Assembly: GCF_041080625.1 (NCBI RefSeq)
Contig: NZ_CP163518.1
Location: forward strand, 8,673,501 to 8,737,500
Direction of reading: 5' to 3'
Source of the DNA: Streptomyces sp. CG1
GTDB taxonomy: Bacteria > Actinomycetota > Actinomycetes > Streptomycetales > Streptomycetaceae
Length of the DNA: 64,000 bases
Part shown: piece after piece, positions 35,161-44,084 of the stretch
How positions within the stretch are numbered: the first letter of the stretch is position 1
How the letters are laid out: each line of letters begins with the position of its first letter
Translations under genes and position numbers: made by a program
The notes under the pieces: model-generated
The model's input: the letters and a program-made list of their open reading frames with translations, nothing else
What the model was told of the DNA's origin: nothing
The model's database searches: none

Positions 35161-37191
35161 ATGAAACACGCAAGAACGGTCGTCTGCGCCCTCTCCGTGG
35201 CCCTCGCGGTACCCCTCGTCGCGGTGAGCCAGGGCACCGCGAGCGCGGCCACCGACTACCAGGCCGAGGACGCCCTGATCTCCCAGGGCACCGTCGCCAC
35301 CAACCACACCGGCTACACGGGCACCGGCTTCGTCGACTACACCAACATCAAGGGCTCCTACGTGGAGTTCACGGTCGACGCCGCCTCCGCCGGACCCGCG
35401 TCGGTCACCCTGCGCTTCGCCAACGGCACCGGCACCGACCGGCCGATGGACCTCTCCGTCAACGGGAGCATCGTCGCACCCGCCGTCTCCTTCCCGGCGA
35501 CCGCCGACTGGAACACCTGGGCGTCCAGAGCCGTCACCGTCACCCTGAAGGCGGGCAGCAACAAGATCCGGGCGACCGCCACCACGGCCGCCGGCGGCCC
35601 CAACCTCGACCGCATCAGCCTAGGCAGCCCGGCCGACACCCAGGCCCCCACCCGCCCCGGGCAGCCCTCCTGCTCGGACATCGGCGAGGACCGCCTGACG
35701 CTGTCCTGGGGCGCGTCGACGGACGACACGGGGGTCGTGGCGTACGACCTGTACGAACACGGCAACAAGCTGGGCGAGGCGCCGGGCGACACCAGCACGA
35801 AGACGCTGACCGGACTCGCCCCGAACACCACCTACGACCTCACGGTCATCGCCCGCGACGCGGCCGGCAACACCTCGCCCGCCAGCCCGGTCGCCGACTG
35901 CACCACCAGGCCCAGCTCCGACACCACCCCGCCGACCGCACCCGGTACATTGCATACAGCGGGCATCACATCGAATACAGTCGACCTCACCTGGGGTGCC
36001 TCCACCGACGACCGCGCCGTCACCGCCTACGACATCCGCAGCGGCACCACCGTCTACAAGACCGTCACCGACGGCACGTCCACCACGCTCACCGGGCTCG
36101 CCTGCAACAGCCCCTACCGCCTGAACGCCGTCGCCCGCGACGCCGCCGGCAATGTCTCCCCGCCGAGCAACACGGTCTCCTTCACCACCAAGGCCTGTGC
36201 CACCGACGGCGGTGTCCCGTCCTCCATCGCCACCCTCTCCACCGGCTGGACCATCCCGTGGGGCACCTACTGGCTGCCCGACGGCAAGACCGCGCTGGTC
36301 ACCGAGCGGGACGACTTCCGGGTCTGGAAGGTCGCCAAGGACGGCACCAGGACCCAGGTGGGTACCGTCCCCGACGCCGTCACCACGGGCGGCGAGGGCG
36401 GTCTGCTCGGCGTCGCGGTCGACCCCGAGTGGGAGAGGAACCACTACGTCTACTTCATGCACACCGCCGCCGAGGGCAACCGGGTCGTCCGCATGACCTA
36501 CGACGGCACGAAGCTCGGCGACTACAGGATCCTGCTGCAGGGCATCAGGAAGAACCGCTACCACAACGGCGGCCGGCTCGCCTTCGGCCCCGACGGCTAC
36601 CTCTACGTCTCCACCGGTGAGGCCCAGCAACCCGACCTCGCCCAGGACAAGAACTCCCTCAACGGCAAGATCCTGCGCATGACCACCGACGGCCAGCCGG
36701 CCCCGGGCAACCCGTTCGGCAACTACGTCTACTCGTACGGCCACCGCAACCCGCAGGGCCTCGCCTTCGACCGCAACGGCCGACTGTGGGAGGCGGAGTT
36801 CGGCAACAGCTCCAAGGACGAGCTGAACCTCATCAAGCCCGGCGCCGACTACGGCTGGCCCCTCTGCGAGGGCAGCTGCAACGTCGCCGGCATGACCAAC
36901 CCCAAGGCCACCTGGAACGTGAACGAGGCCTCGCCGAGCGGCATCGCGATCATCCGCAACGTCGTCTACATGGCCTCCCTGCGCGGCGAACGCCTGTGGC
37001 GCATCCCCATCAACGGCGACAGCGAGAGCGTCGGCACCCCGACCGCGTACTACGTCGGCGCCTACGGCCGGCTGCGTACCGTCACCAAGGTGCCGGGTGC
37101 CGACCAGCTGTGGCTGTCCACCACCAACTGCGACAACAACGGAGGTGCCGCGGACGGGTCCGACAAGATCTTCCGGGTGACCATCAGCTGA
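35161..37191 (+). CDS. Secreted CBM35-FnIII-FnIII-PQQ-dependent sugar dehydrogenase
   Basis: A 676-residue secreted quinoprotein. Signal peptide 1-30 (ASAA end). Residues about 30-160 are a CBM35/CBM6-like module (YQAEDALISQGTVATNHTGY, GSYVEFTVDA). Residues about 165-255 and 263-350 are two FnIII domains. The C-terminal 320 residues are a soluble aldose dehydrogenase-type six-bladed propeller (GGEGGLLGVAVDPEW, RYHNGGRLAFGPDGYLYVST, YGHRNPQGLAFDRNG, LNLIKPGADYGWPLCEG). The His and the Arg-Asn pair match PQQ-site residues of soluble glucose dehydrogenase. It resembles AA12-type enzymes acting on pectin- or hemicellulose-derived sugars. Fourteen bases separate it from the GH27 frame; it is the likely user of PQQ made by this operon. 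Confidence 0.9.
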   Translation: MKHARTVVCALSVALAVPLVAVSQGTASAATDYQAEDALISQGTVATNHTGYTGTGFVDYTNIKGSYVEFTVDAASAGPASVTLRFANGTGTDRPMDLSVNGSIVAPAVSFPATADWNTWASRAVTVTLKAGSNKIRATATTAAGGPNLDRISLGSPADTQAPTRPGQPSCSDIGEDRLTLSWGASTDDTGVVAYDLYEHGNKLGEAPGDTSTKTLTGLAPNTTYDLTVIARDAAGNTSPASPVADCTTRPSSDTTPPTAPGTLHTAGITSNTVDLTWGASTDDRAVTAYDIRSGTTVYKTVTDGTSTTLTGLACNSPYRLNAVARDAAGNVSPPSNTVSFTTKACATDGGVPSSIATLSTGWTIPWGTYWLPDGKTALVTERDDFRVWKVAKDGTRTQVGTVPDAVTTGGEGGLLGVAVDPEWERNHYVYFMHTAAEGNRVVRMTYDGTKLGDYRILLQGIRKNRYHNGGRLAFGPDGYLYVSTGEAQQPDLAQDKNSLNGKILRMTTDGQPAPGNPFGNYVYSYGHRNPQGLAFDRNGRLWEAEFGNSSKDELNLIKPGADYGWPLCEGSCNVAGMTNPKATWNVNEASPSGIAIIRNVVYMASLRGERLWRIPINGDSESVGTPTAYYVGAYGRLRTVTKVPGADQLWLSTTNCDNNGGAADGSDKIFRVTIS

Positions 37192-37224
37192 AACCGGCCG
37201 GGCCGGACCGGAGTTGACGTGGCG

Positions 37225-39051
37225 TCAGGTGTGGTAAAGGGCCTCGACCTCGACGTCGTACGCCTTCTCGATCGCCTTCCGTTTCAGCTTCAACGACGGT
37301 GTGAGCAGGCCGTGTTCCTCGGTGAACGGCTGCGCGAGGATACGGAAGGTACGGATCGACTCGGCCTGCGAGACGAGGGTGTTGGCGGCGACCACCGCCC
37401 GCCGCACCTCCGTCTCCAGGTCCGGGTCGCGCACCAGCTCGGCCGCGGTCATCCTCGGCTTTCCGCGCATCTGCAGCCAGTGCTCGACGGCCTCCTGGTC
37501 GAGGGTGACCAGGGCGGCGATGTAGGGGCGGTCGTTGCCGACGACGATGCACTGGTTGATCAGCGGGTGGTCGCGGACCCGCTCCTCCAGCACACCGGGG
37601 GAGACGCTCTTGCCGCCGGAGGTCACGAGGATCTCCTTCTTGCGGCCGGTGATCGTCAGATAGCCGTCCTCGTCGAGTGAGCCGAGGTCGCCGGTGGCCA
37701 GCCAGCCCTCGTGCAGGGTCTCGTCGGTGGCCTTCGGGTTGTTGAGGTAGCCCTGGAAGACGTTGCCGCCGTGCAGCCAGATCTCCCCGTCGTCGGCGAT
37801 GTGCACGGTCACGCCGGGGATGGCCTGGCCGACGGTGCCGTAGCGGGTGCGCTCGGGCGGGTTGGCGGTCGCGGCGGCCGTCGACTCGGTCAGGCCGTAG
37901 CCCTCGTAGATCTGCACGCCGGCGCCCGCGAAGAACAGCCCCAGCCGGCGGTCCATCCCCGAGCCGCCGGACATCGCGTTGCGGATCCGGCCGCCCATCG
38001 CCGTGCGGACCTTGGAGTAGACGAGCTTGTCGAACAGCTGGTGCTGCATGCGCAGTCCCGCCGACGGGCCGGGCCCGGTGCCCCACGCCTTGGCCTCCAC
38101 GGCCTCCGCGTACTTCACCGCGATGTCGACGGCCTTCTCGAACGGCCCGGCCTTGCCGTCCTTCTCGGCCTTCCGGCGGGACGCGTTGAACACCTTCTCG
38201 AAGATGTACGGCACCGCGAGGATGAACGTCGGCTTGAACGCGGCCAGATCGGGCAGCAGGGCGGCGGCGTGCAGCTGCGGCTGGTGCCCGAAGCGGACCT
38301 TGCCGCGGATCGCGGCGATCTCCACCATCCGCCCGAAGACATGCGCGAGCGGCAGGAACAGCAGCGTGGAGGCCTCGTCGCCCTTCTTGGAGTGGAACAC
38401 CGGCTCCCAGCGCCGGACCATGGTGTCCGCCTCGAACATGAAGTTCGCATGGGAGATGACACAGCCCTTGGGGCGGCCGGTGGTGCCCGAGGTGTAGATG
38501 ATGGTGGCGATCGAGTCCGGGGTGACCGCCTGCCGGTGCCGGTGCACCAGCTCGTCGTCGAGGTGCGCCCCCGCGTCGTACAGCTCCTGCACACAGCCCG
38601 AGTCCAGCTGCCAGAGCTGGCGCAGCTGCGGGAGGCGGCCGATGACGGTGGCGATGGTCATCGCGTGGTCCTCGTGCTCCACGATCGCCGCGGACACCTC
38701 GGCGTCGTACAGCATCCAGAAGCACTGCTCGGCCGAGGACGTGGGATAGACCGGCACCACCTGGGCGCCGATCGCCCACAGCGCGAAGTCGAACAGGGTC
38801 CACTCGTACCGGGTGCGGGACATGATCGCGACGCGGTCGCCGAAGCGGATGCCGCGCGCAAGGAGGCCCTTGGCGAGGGCCAGGACCTCGTCGCGGAACT
38901 CGGTGGAGGTCACGTCCCGCCACTGCCCGGAGGCGTCCTTGCGGCCGAGGGCCACATGTGTGGGGTCCGTCTGGGCATGCTCGAACACCACGTCGGCCAG
39001 ACCGCCTACGGGCGGTGCCGACGTGAGCGGCGGGTTGGTGAACTCGCGCAA
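37225..39051 (-). CDS. Long-chain acyl-CoA synthetase (AMP-forming, FadD-like)
   Basis: A 608-residue adenylate-forming enzyme. TTG 39051 is the chosen start because the protein then begins REFTNPPL, as in relatives, and GGGGAGCGAGG precedes it. ATP-binding P-loop IIYTSGTTGRPKGCVISH, the linker MSGGSGMDRRLGLFFAGAG, IYEGYGLTESTAAA, the WLATGDLGSLDEDGYLTITG core and the catalytic Lys near the C-terminus (PSLKLKRKAIEKAY) are all present. It activates fatty acids to acyl-CoA at the inner membrane. A TetR-type operator lies 173 bases upstream, consistent with fatty-acid-responsive control. Confidence 0.93.
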   Translation of the reverse strand: MREFTNPPLTSAPPVGGLADVVFEHAQTDPTHVALGRKDASGQWRDVTSTEFRDEVLALAKGLLARGIRFGDRVAIMSRTRYEWTLFDFALWAIGAQVVPVYPTSSAEQCFWMLYDAEVSAAIVEHEDHAMTIATVIGRLPQLRQLWQLDSGCVQELYDAGAHLDDELVHRHRQAVTPDSIATIIYTSGTTGRPKGCVISHANFMFEADTMVRRWEPVFHSKKGDEASTLLFLPLAHVFGRMVEIAAIRGKVRFGHQPQLHAAALLPDLAAFKPTFILAVPYIFEKVFNASRRKAEKDGKAGPFEKAVDIAVKYAEAVEAKAWGTGPGPSAGLRMQHQLFDKLVYSKVRTAMGGRIRNAMSGGSGMDRRLGLFFAGAGVQIYEGYGLTESTAAATANPPERTRYGTVGQAIPGVTVHIADDGEIWLHGGNVFQGYLNNPKATDETLHEGWLATGDLGSLDEDGYLTITGRKKEILVTSGGKSVSPGVLEERVRDHPLINQCIVVGNDRPYIAALVTLDQEAVEHWLQMRGKPRMTAAELVRDPDLETEVRRAVVAANTLVSQAESIRTFRILAQPFTEEHGLLTPSLKLKRKAIEKAYDVEVEALYHT

Positions 39052-39160
39052 ACCTCGCTCCCCGATCCTCGCTGCATGGTCACGCCCGTGATGCTCGGCA
39101 CAGCGCGGTGAAAGCTACCCCACGCCGTCACCGGGCGGGAGGGGGTCGGAAACCGAGCAA

Positions 39161-39183
39161 ACCTCACGTTTCTCCCGTGAGGT
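39161..39183. other. Hairpin in fadD upstream region
   Basis: An 8-bp perfect inverted repeat (ACCTCACG / CGTGAGGT) with a 7-base loop in the 348-base non-coding stretch 39052-39399. It could be a leader hairpin or an operator for the acyl-CoA synthetase gene. No gene is seen in this stretch. Confidence 0.5.
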
Positions 39184-39223
39184 GACTGGAAAATGCCCGC
39201 ACATGGGGAAGGGCCGGACACAA

Positions 39224-39239
39224 TACTGACGGGTCAGTA
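39224..39239. promoter_or_regulatory. TetR-type operator TACTGACGGGTCAGTA
   Basis: Seven-base arms TACTGAC / GTCAGTA with a GG centre, the form bound by many TetR repressors. It lies between the leftward acyl-CoA synthetase and the 3' end of the leftward exporter gene, so it most likely regulates the synthetase. A similar half-site pair stands before the aldo/keto reductase at 26059. Confidence 0.75.
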
Positions 39240-39399
39240 AGTTTCGGTGCCGTAATCTCCACCGAATCTGTACGCGGCGATTACGGCGCATACCGCACCA
39301 ATCATCGTAAACACGGCATGTTCCGGACTCGGACGACTGCGCAGGCGAGAGCGGCCCCGGACGCTTCCCCGAGGCCGCCCTCGCCGCCGTGCGCCCCCC

Positions 39400-40887
39400 T
39401 CAGCGGTGGGCCGGCACCGGCCGGTCCGCCCGCGCGCCGGACTCCTCGTGCGGTGCGGGCCGGTCCGTGCGCACGAGCAACAGCACCAGCGCCCCCGCGG
39501 CCAGGCCCGCCAGTCCCACCACCACCAGCGCGCCGTTCAGCCCCGAGGTGAACGCGGCGCGCAGGGTGTGCTCGGGAAAGCCGCCGCGCAGCGCCCCCGC
39601 GCCGCCGCCGGCCAGCGCATGGGCCGCGTCGCTCGGCAGCGTGCCGGTCATCCGGGAGGTGAGCAGCGTGCCGGAGACGGCCACGCCGAGCGCGTACCCG
39701 AGCTGCCGGACGGTGTTCACCGCGCCGCCCGCCATCCCGGCCCGCTCCGCCGGCACCGCCGCGAGCGCCGCCCCGGCGACCGTCGGTGAGATGAACCCGG
39801 TACCGACGCCCACCAGCACGAACCCCGGCACCAGCGCGGTCCAGGAGGCGCTCGCGTCCAGCACGGCCTGGCACAGGCTCCCGGTGGCGATCAGCAGCAG
39901 GCCGCCGCCGATGGTGAGCCGCGCCGGCACACCGTGCAGCAGCCGGCCCACCAGCACGGCGACGATCATCGCCGCGACCGTCATGGGCAGCAGCGTGAGC
40001 CCTCCGCGCACCGGCGACATCCCCAGCAGCGTCTGCATCCAGATCGACTGGTACGGCGTCACCCCGAACGCCACCCCGTTGAAGGCGAACGCCCCCAGCA
40101 TCACCCCGACGAACGCGGGGCGCCGCAGCAGCGCCAGGTCCAGCAGCGGATGCGCCGCCCGCCGCTCCACCAGCACGAACAGCACCAGCGCCAGCGCCGC
40201 GCAGCCGAACGCCACGAGTGCCGCCGACGACGTCCAGCCGTCCTCACCGGCCCGCACCACCGCGTACGTCACACCGCCTCCGAAGCAGGCGAACGCGGCC
40301 ATGCCCGCCCAGTCCACCCGCATCCCGCGCGTCCCCCGCGTCTTTGGCACCACGCGGAGCGTCAGCCACACCTGGACGACGCTCACCGGCAGATTCACCA
40401 AGAAGATCCACCGCCAGCCGGGCCCTGCGGTGAGCAGACCGCCCAGCACCGGGCCGATCGCCGCGGCCCCGCCGCTCACCGCACCCCACACGCCGAGCGC
40501 CGCCGACCGCTGCCTGCCCTGGTAGGCCGAGGCCAGCAGCGGCAGTGCCGTCGCGAACATCGCCGCGGCGCCCACACCCTGCAGTGCCCGCGCGGCCACC
40601 AGCATCGCCGGCCCCCGCGAGAGCCCGCACAGCAGCGAGGCCACCGCGAACAGCACCACACCCGCCACATGCACCCTGCGCCGCCCGAGAATGTCGGCGG
40701 CGGCCCCCGCCGCGAGCAGCAGCGCGGCCAGGGCCAGCGCGTACCCGTCCACCACCCACTGCAGATCGCTCAGCGAGGCGTGCAGCGAGCCGGCCATGTC
40801 CGGCAGCGCCACCACCACGATCGTCACGTCCAGCAACAACATGAACGTGCCCAGGCACACGGCCGTGAGCGTCCCCCATCTGCGCAT
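39400..40887 (-). CDS. MFS drug exporter of the DHA2 (14-helix, EmrB/QacA) type
   Basis: A 495-residue membrane protein starting at ATG 40887 (MRRWGTLTAVCLGTFMLLLD). It has the motif D1/A region VTIVVVALPDMAGSL and WVVDGYALALAALLL, then GRRRVHVAG, RALQGVGAAAMFATALPLL (motif C-like GVWGAVSGGAAAIGPVLGG) and about 14 hydrophobic helices. These exporters expel drugs or self-made metabolites with protons. It is divergent from an Lrp-type regulator 125 bases away, which probably controls it. The C-terminal tail is polar and short. Confidence 0.93.
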   Translation of the reverse strand: MRRWGTLTAVCLGTFMLLLDVTIVVVALPDMAGSLHASLSDLQWVVDGYALALAALLLAAGAAADILGRRRVHVAGVVLFAVASLLCGLSRGPAMLVAARALQGVGAAAMFATALPLLASAYQGRQRSAALGVWGAVSGGAAAIGPVLGGLLTAGPGWRWIFLVNLPVSVVQVWLTLRVVPKTRGTRGMRVDWAGMAAFACFGGGVTYAVVRAGEDGWTSSAALVAFGCAALALVLFVLVERRAAHPLLDLALLRRPAFVGVMLGAFAFNGVAFGVTPYQSIWMQTLLGMSPVRGGLTLLPMTVAAMIVAVLVGRLLHGVPARLTIGGGLLLIATGSLCQAVLDASASWTALVPGFVLVGVGTGFISPTVAGAALAAVPAERAGMAGGAVNTVRQLGYALGVAVSGTLLTSRMTGTLPSDAAHALAGGGAGALRGGFPEHTLRAAFTSGLNGALVVVGLAGLAAGALVLLLVRTDRPAPHEESGARADRPVPAHR

Positions 40888-41012
40888 GTCCTCACTCCCT
40901 GCGTTCGTCCGGGCCGGTTGCCCGCCGCCACGTACGATGACCCCCATCCGGCCGATTGGACGGCCGCGCCGTGCATCGCCGATCGAATCCGACAGGAGGA
41001 CGCATATTGGGG

Positions 41013-41984
41013 ATGGAATCCGACACACTGGACCGGCTCGATCTGCAGCTGCTCTCCGCATTGGAGGTCGATGGCCGGGCCTCCTTCAGCCGGATCGCCG
41101 CGGTGCTCGGTGTCTCCGACCAGACCATCGCGCGCCGCTACCGGCGTCTGTGCGCGCAGGGCGGTCTGCGGGTCGTCGTGATGCGCGATGCCCAACGGCT
41201 CGGCCAGGACCAGTGGATGCTGCGGATCCGCTGTGCGCCGGACAGCGCCCTGGCCATCGGGGAGGCCCTCGCCCGGCGTCCCGACACCTCCTGGATCGGG
41301 CTCGCCTCCGGCGGCACCGAGGTGCTGTGCCTGACCCGGCCGCGCACCGCGGGCGACCACGACGAGCTGCTGCTCGGCAAGCTGCCGCGCACCCCGAACG
41401 TGGTCGAGATCCGCGCCCTCCAGCTCCTCCACCGGTTCTACGGCGGCGCGAACGGCTGGATCCGCAAGTGCGCCGCACTCGGCGACGACCAGATCGCCGC
41501 TCTGCGCCCCGCCGGCGAACCCGTGAGCGGACCGGCGCGCATCGAACCCGAGGACGAACCCCTGCTGGCCGTCCTGGAGCGCGACGGCCGGGCCGCCTAC
41601 CCCGAACTCCAACGGGCGACCGGCCGCTCGGAGTCCGCGGTCAAGCGCCGGCTGGCCGCGCTGCGCGCCTCCGGTGCGGTGTACGTCGACGTCGAGTTCC
41701 GCTCCGAGGTCGCCGGCCGCCCCGTCGTCGCCACGCTGTGGATCACCACCGTGCCCGCCGCGCTGCACTCCGTCGGTGAGGCCCTGGCCGGGCACGAGGA
41801 GACCGCCTGGGTCTCCGCGACGGCCGGCCCGTCCAACCTGGCCGTCACCGCACTGTTCCGCAGCACGGCCGCGCTGTACGCCTACCTCAGTGGCCCCCTC
41901 GGCGGCCTGGCCGGCGTCCAGCACGTGGAGACCACGCCCTTCCTGCGCCAGGTCAAGAAACTCACCTACCCGATGCCCCGCTGA
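41013..41984 (+). CDS. Lrp/AsnC-family regulator with two fused units
   Basis: A 323-residue tandem of two Lrp/AsnC units. Unit 1 has LDRLDLQLLSALEVDGRASF and VLGVSDQTIARRYRRL (helix-turn-helix), then an effector domain. Unit 2 has EPLLAVLERDGRAAYPELQR and GRSESAVKRRLAAL, then a second domain ending TTPFLRQVKKLTYPMPR. ATG 41013 is used. A TTG at 41007, 6 bases after AGGAGGA, is an equally good start and may be the real one. A direct repeat (GAATCCGACA) spans the start region, perhaps an operator for self-control. Divergent from the DHA2 exporter. Confidence 0.92.
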   Translation: MESDTLDRLDLQLLSALEVDGRASFSRIAAVLGVSDQTIARRYRRLCAQGGLRVVVMRDAQRLGQDQWMLRIRCAPDSALAIGEALARRPDTSWIGLASGGTEVLCLTRPRTAGDHDELLLGKLPRTPNVVEIRALQLLHRFYGGANGWIRKCAALGDDQIAALRPAGEPVSGPARIEPEDEPLLAVLERDGRAAYPELQRATGRSESAVKRRLAALRASGAVYVDVEFRSEVAGRPVVATLWITTVPAALHSVGEALAGHEETAWVSATAGPSNLAVTALFRSTAALYAYLSGPLGGLAGVQHVETTPFLRQVKKLTYPMPR

Positions 41985-42004
41985 CGGACCTCGGGCGCCG
42001 CCCC

Positions 42005-42874
42005 TCAGCCGCCCCGCCGGCTCAGTCGCTCTCCGCCCGCCAGGATCGCCGCCGCCAGGGCGTTCGCGGCCTCCTCGGCGGCGCCCCGGCGGCGGCCGTG
42101 GACGAGCACGAAGTCGGTCTTTCCGAGGTCGGGCAGGCCGGCGCGGTCCGGCTGCCGGAAGAGGCCGGGCGGGATCAGGCGCCGGGAGTGAGCCATCACC
42201 CCGAGCCCGGCGCGGGCCGCCGCGATCAGCCCGTTGAGACTGCCGCTGGTGCACACGATCCGCCAGTCGCGGCCCTCGCGCTCCAGCGCCTCCAGCGCCC
42301 GGGCCCGGGTGATGCCGGGCGGCGGATACACGATCAGCGGGACGGGCCGGTCGGCGTCCAGGCGCAGCCGTTCGGCGCCGATCCACACCAGGTCGTCGCG
42401 CCAGACCAGTTCGCCCCGCGGATCCTCCGGGCGCCGCTTGGCCAGCACCAGGTCCAGCTTCCCGGCGGCCAGCTGCTCGTGCAGGGTGCCGGACAGCTCC
42501 ACCGTCAGCTCCAGGTCTACCTCCGGATGGTCGTAGCGGAAGCCCTCCAGGATCTCCGGCAGCCGGGTGAGCACGAAGTCCTCCGACGCCCCGAACCGCA
42601 GCCGGCCACGCACCCGGGTGCCGGTGAAGAACGCCGTCGCCTGCTCGTGGACCTGCAGGATCCGCCGGGCGAAGCCCAGCATCGCCTCGCCGTCCTCGGT
42701 CAGCTCCACCGCATGGGTGTCCCGGGTGAACAGCTGGCGCCCGGTCGCGTCCTCCAGGCGGCGCACCTGCTGGCTCACCGTGGACTGGCGCAGCCCCAGC
42801 CGGCGCGCGGCCTGCGTGAAGCTGAGCGTCTGGGCCACGGCGAGGAAGGTGCGCAGCTGCGTCGGGTCGTACAC
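42005..42874 (-). CDS. LysR-family transcriptional regulator
   Basis: A 289-residue LysR protein with MYDPTQLRTFLAVAQTLSFT and AARRLGLRQSTVSQQVRRLE as the N-terminal helix-turn-helix, then the periplasmic-binding-like effector domain (RFGASEDFVLTRLPEILEGF, AAGKLDLVLAKRR, GRDWRIVCTSGSLNGLIAAA). It is divergent from a bile-acid:sodium-symporter-like carrier, a common pairing in actinobacteria, so it should control that carrier from the 166-base gap. Its stop lies 20 bases from the stop of the Lrp-type gene (convergent). Confidence 0.93.
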   Translation of the reverse strand: MYDPTQLRTFLAVAQTLSFTQAARRLGLRQSTVSQQVRRLEDATGRQLFTRDTHAVELTEDGEAMLGFARRILQVHEQATAFFTGTRVRGRLRFGASEDFVLTRLPEILEGFRYDHPEVDLELTVELSGTLHEQLAAGKLDLVLAKRRPEDPRGELVWRDDLVWIGAERLRLDADRPVPLIVYPPPGITRARALEALEREGRDWRIVCTSGSLNGLIAAARAGLGVMAHSRRLIPPGLFRQPDRAGLPDLGKTDFVLVHGRRRGAAEEAANALAAAILAGGERLSRRGG

Positions 42875-43040
42875 GCCAGGCAGCTTACCCGGCTATCGGA
42901 TTTCATGATGACAGTCAGAATGGTAAGCGGGATTCCCGATCGGCGGCCCGAGGAGGACGATGAAGAGGGGCCTTGCGGGCCTGCCGGGGGACGACTTGTC
43001 AACAGACGCGTACAGATGCGCGCACAGCAATCGGAGCACT

Positions 43041-44084
43041 GTGAAACGCCTGCGCCGGCCGAGTTGGATGCCGATCGACCCGTACATCGTCCTGCTGCTC
43101 GGAACCGTGGGCCTCGCCGCGCTCCTGCCGGCCCGGGGTGCCGCCGCCGACGTGGCCTCGGGCGCGTCGACGGCCGCGATCGCCTTCCTCTTCTTCCTCT
43201 ACGGCGCCCGCCTCTCCACCCGCGAGGCGCTGGACGGACTGCGCCACTGGCGGCTCCATGTCACGGTGCTCGCCTGCACCTTCGTCCTCTTCCCGGTATT
43301 CGGGCTGGCGGCGCGCGGACTGGTGCCGGTGCTGCTGACCCAGCCGCTCTGCCAGGGACTGCTGTTCCTGACACTGGTGCCGTCCACGATCCAGTCGTCC
43401 ATCGCCTTCACCTCGATCGCCCGCGGAAACGTCCCGGCGGCGATCTGCGCAGGCTCCTTCTCCTCCCTCATCGGCATCGTGGTCACCCCGCTGCTGGCAG
43501 CCGGACTGCTCGGCAACAGCGGGGGCGGCTTCTCCGTCGACTCACTGGCCAAGATCGTGCTCCAGCTGCTGGTGCCGTTCCTTGCGGGACAACTGCTGCG
43601 GCGCTGGATCGGTGGCTTCATCGCCCGGCACAAGCAGGTCCTCGGGCTGGTCGACCGCGGCTCGATCCTGCTGGTCGTCTACACCGCCTTCAGCGAGGGC
43701 ATGATCCGGGGCATATGGCACCAGGTCAGTCCGGCGCGGCTCGGCGGCCTGCTCGTCGTCGAGGCCGCCCTGCTCGCCGCGATGCTCCTGCTGACCTGGT
43801 ACGGCGGCAAGGCGCTGGGCTTCGGCCGGGCGGACCGGATCGCCATCCAGTTCGCCGGCTCGAAGAAGTCCCTCGCCTCCGGGCTGCCCATGGCCAGCGT
43901 CCTGTTCGGCGCCCACGCCTCCCTCGCCGTGCTGCCGCTGATGCTGTTCCACCAGATGCAGCTGATGGTCTGCGCGGTCATCGCCAGGCGCCGGGCCCGG
44001 GACCCGGAGCAGGTCCCGGGTGTCGTCGCCGGTTCAGCCGCTCACGTGGTCGAGGGGCAGCCACAGGACCGTGTCCTTCGATGA
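43041..44084 (+). CDS. Bile acid:sodium symporter-like membrane transporter
   Basis: GTG-started, 347 residues, with GGAG 6 bases upstream. Nine or ten hydrophobic helices; the conserved region TLVPSTIQSSIAFTSIARGN and AICAGSFSSLIGIVVTPLL carries the crossover motif of the SBF-like family, and FAGSKKSLASGLPMASVLFG the second. Members carry organic acids such as ketopantoate, pyruvate or bile acids with sodium. The last 51 bases overlap, in the opposite direction, the sialidase gene end; the C-terminal tail (VVAGSAAHVVEGQP) is polar and may be an extension past the original stop. Confidence 0.9.
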   Translation: MKRLRRPSWMPIDPYIVLLLGTVGLAALLPARGAAADVASGASTAAIAFLFFLYGARLSTREALDGLRHWRLHVTVLACTFVLFPVFGLAARGLVPVLLTQPLCQGLLFLTLVPSTIQSSIAFTSIARGNVPAAICAGSFSSLIGIVVTPLLAAGLLGNSGGGFSVDSLAKIVLQLLVPFLAGQLLRRWIGGFIARHKQVLGLVDRGSILLVVYTAFSEGMIRGIWHQVSPARLGGLLVVEAALLAAMLLLTWYGGKALGFGRADRIAIQFAGSKKSLASGLPMASVLFGAHASLAVLPLMLFHQMQLMVCAVIARRRARDPEQVPGVVAGSAAHVVEGQPQDRVLR

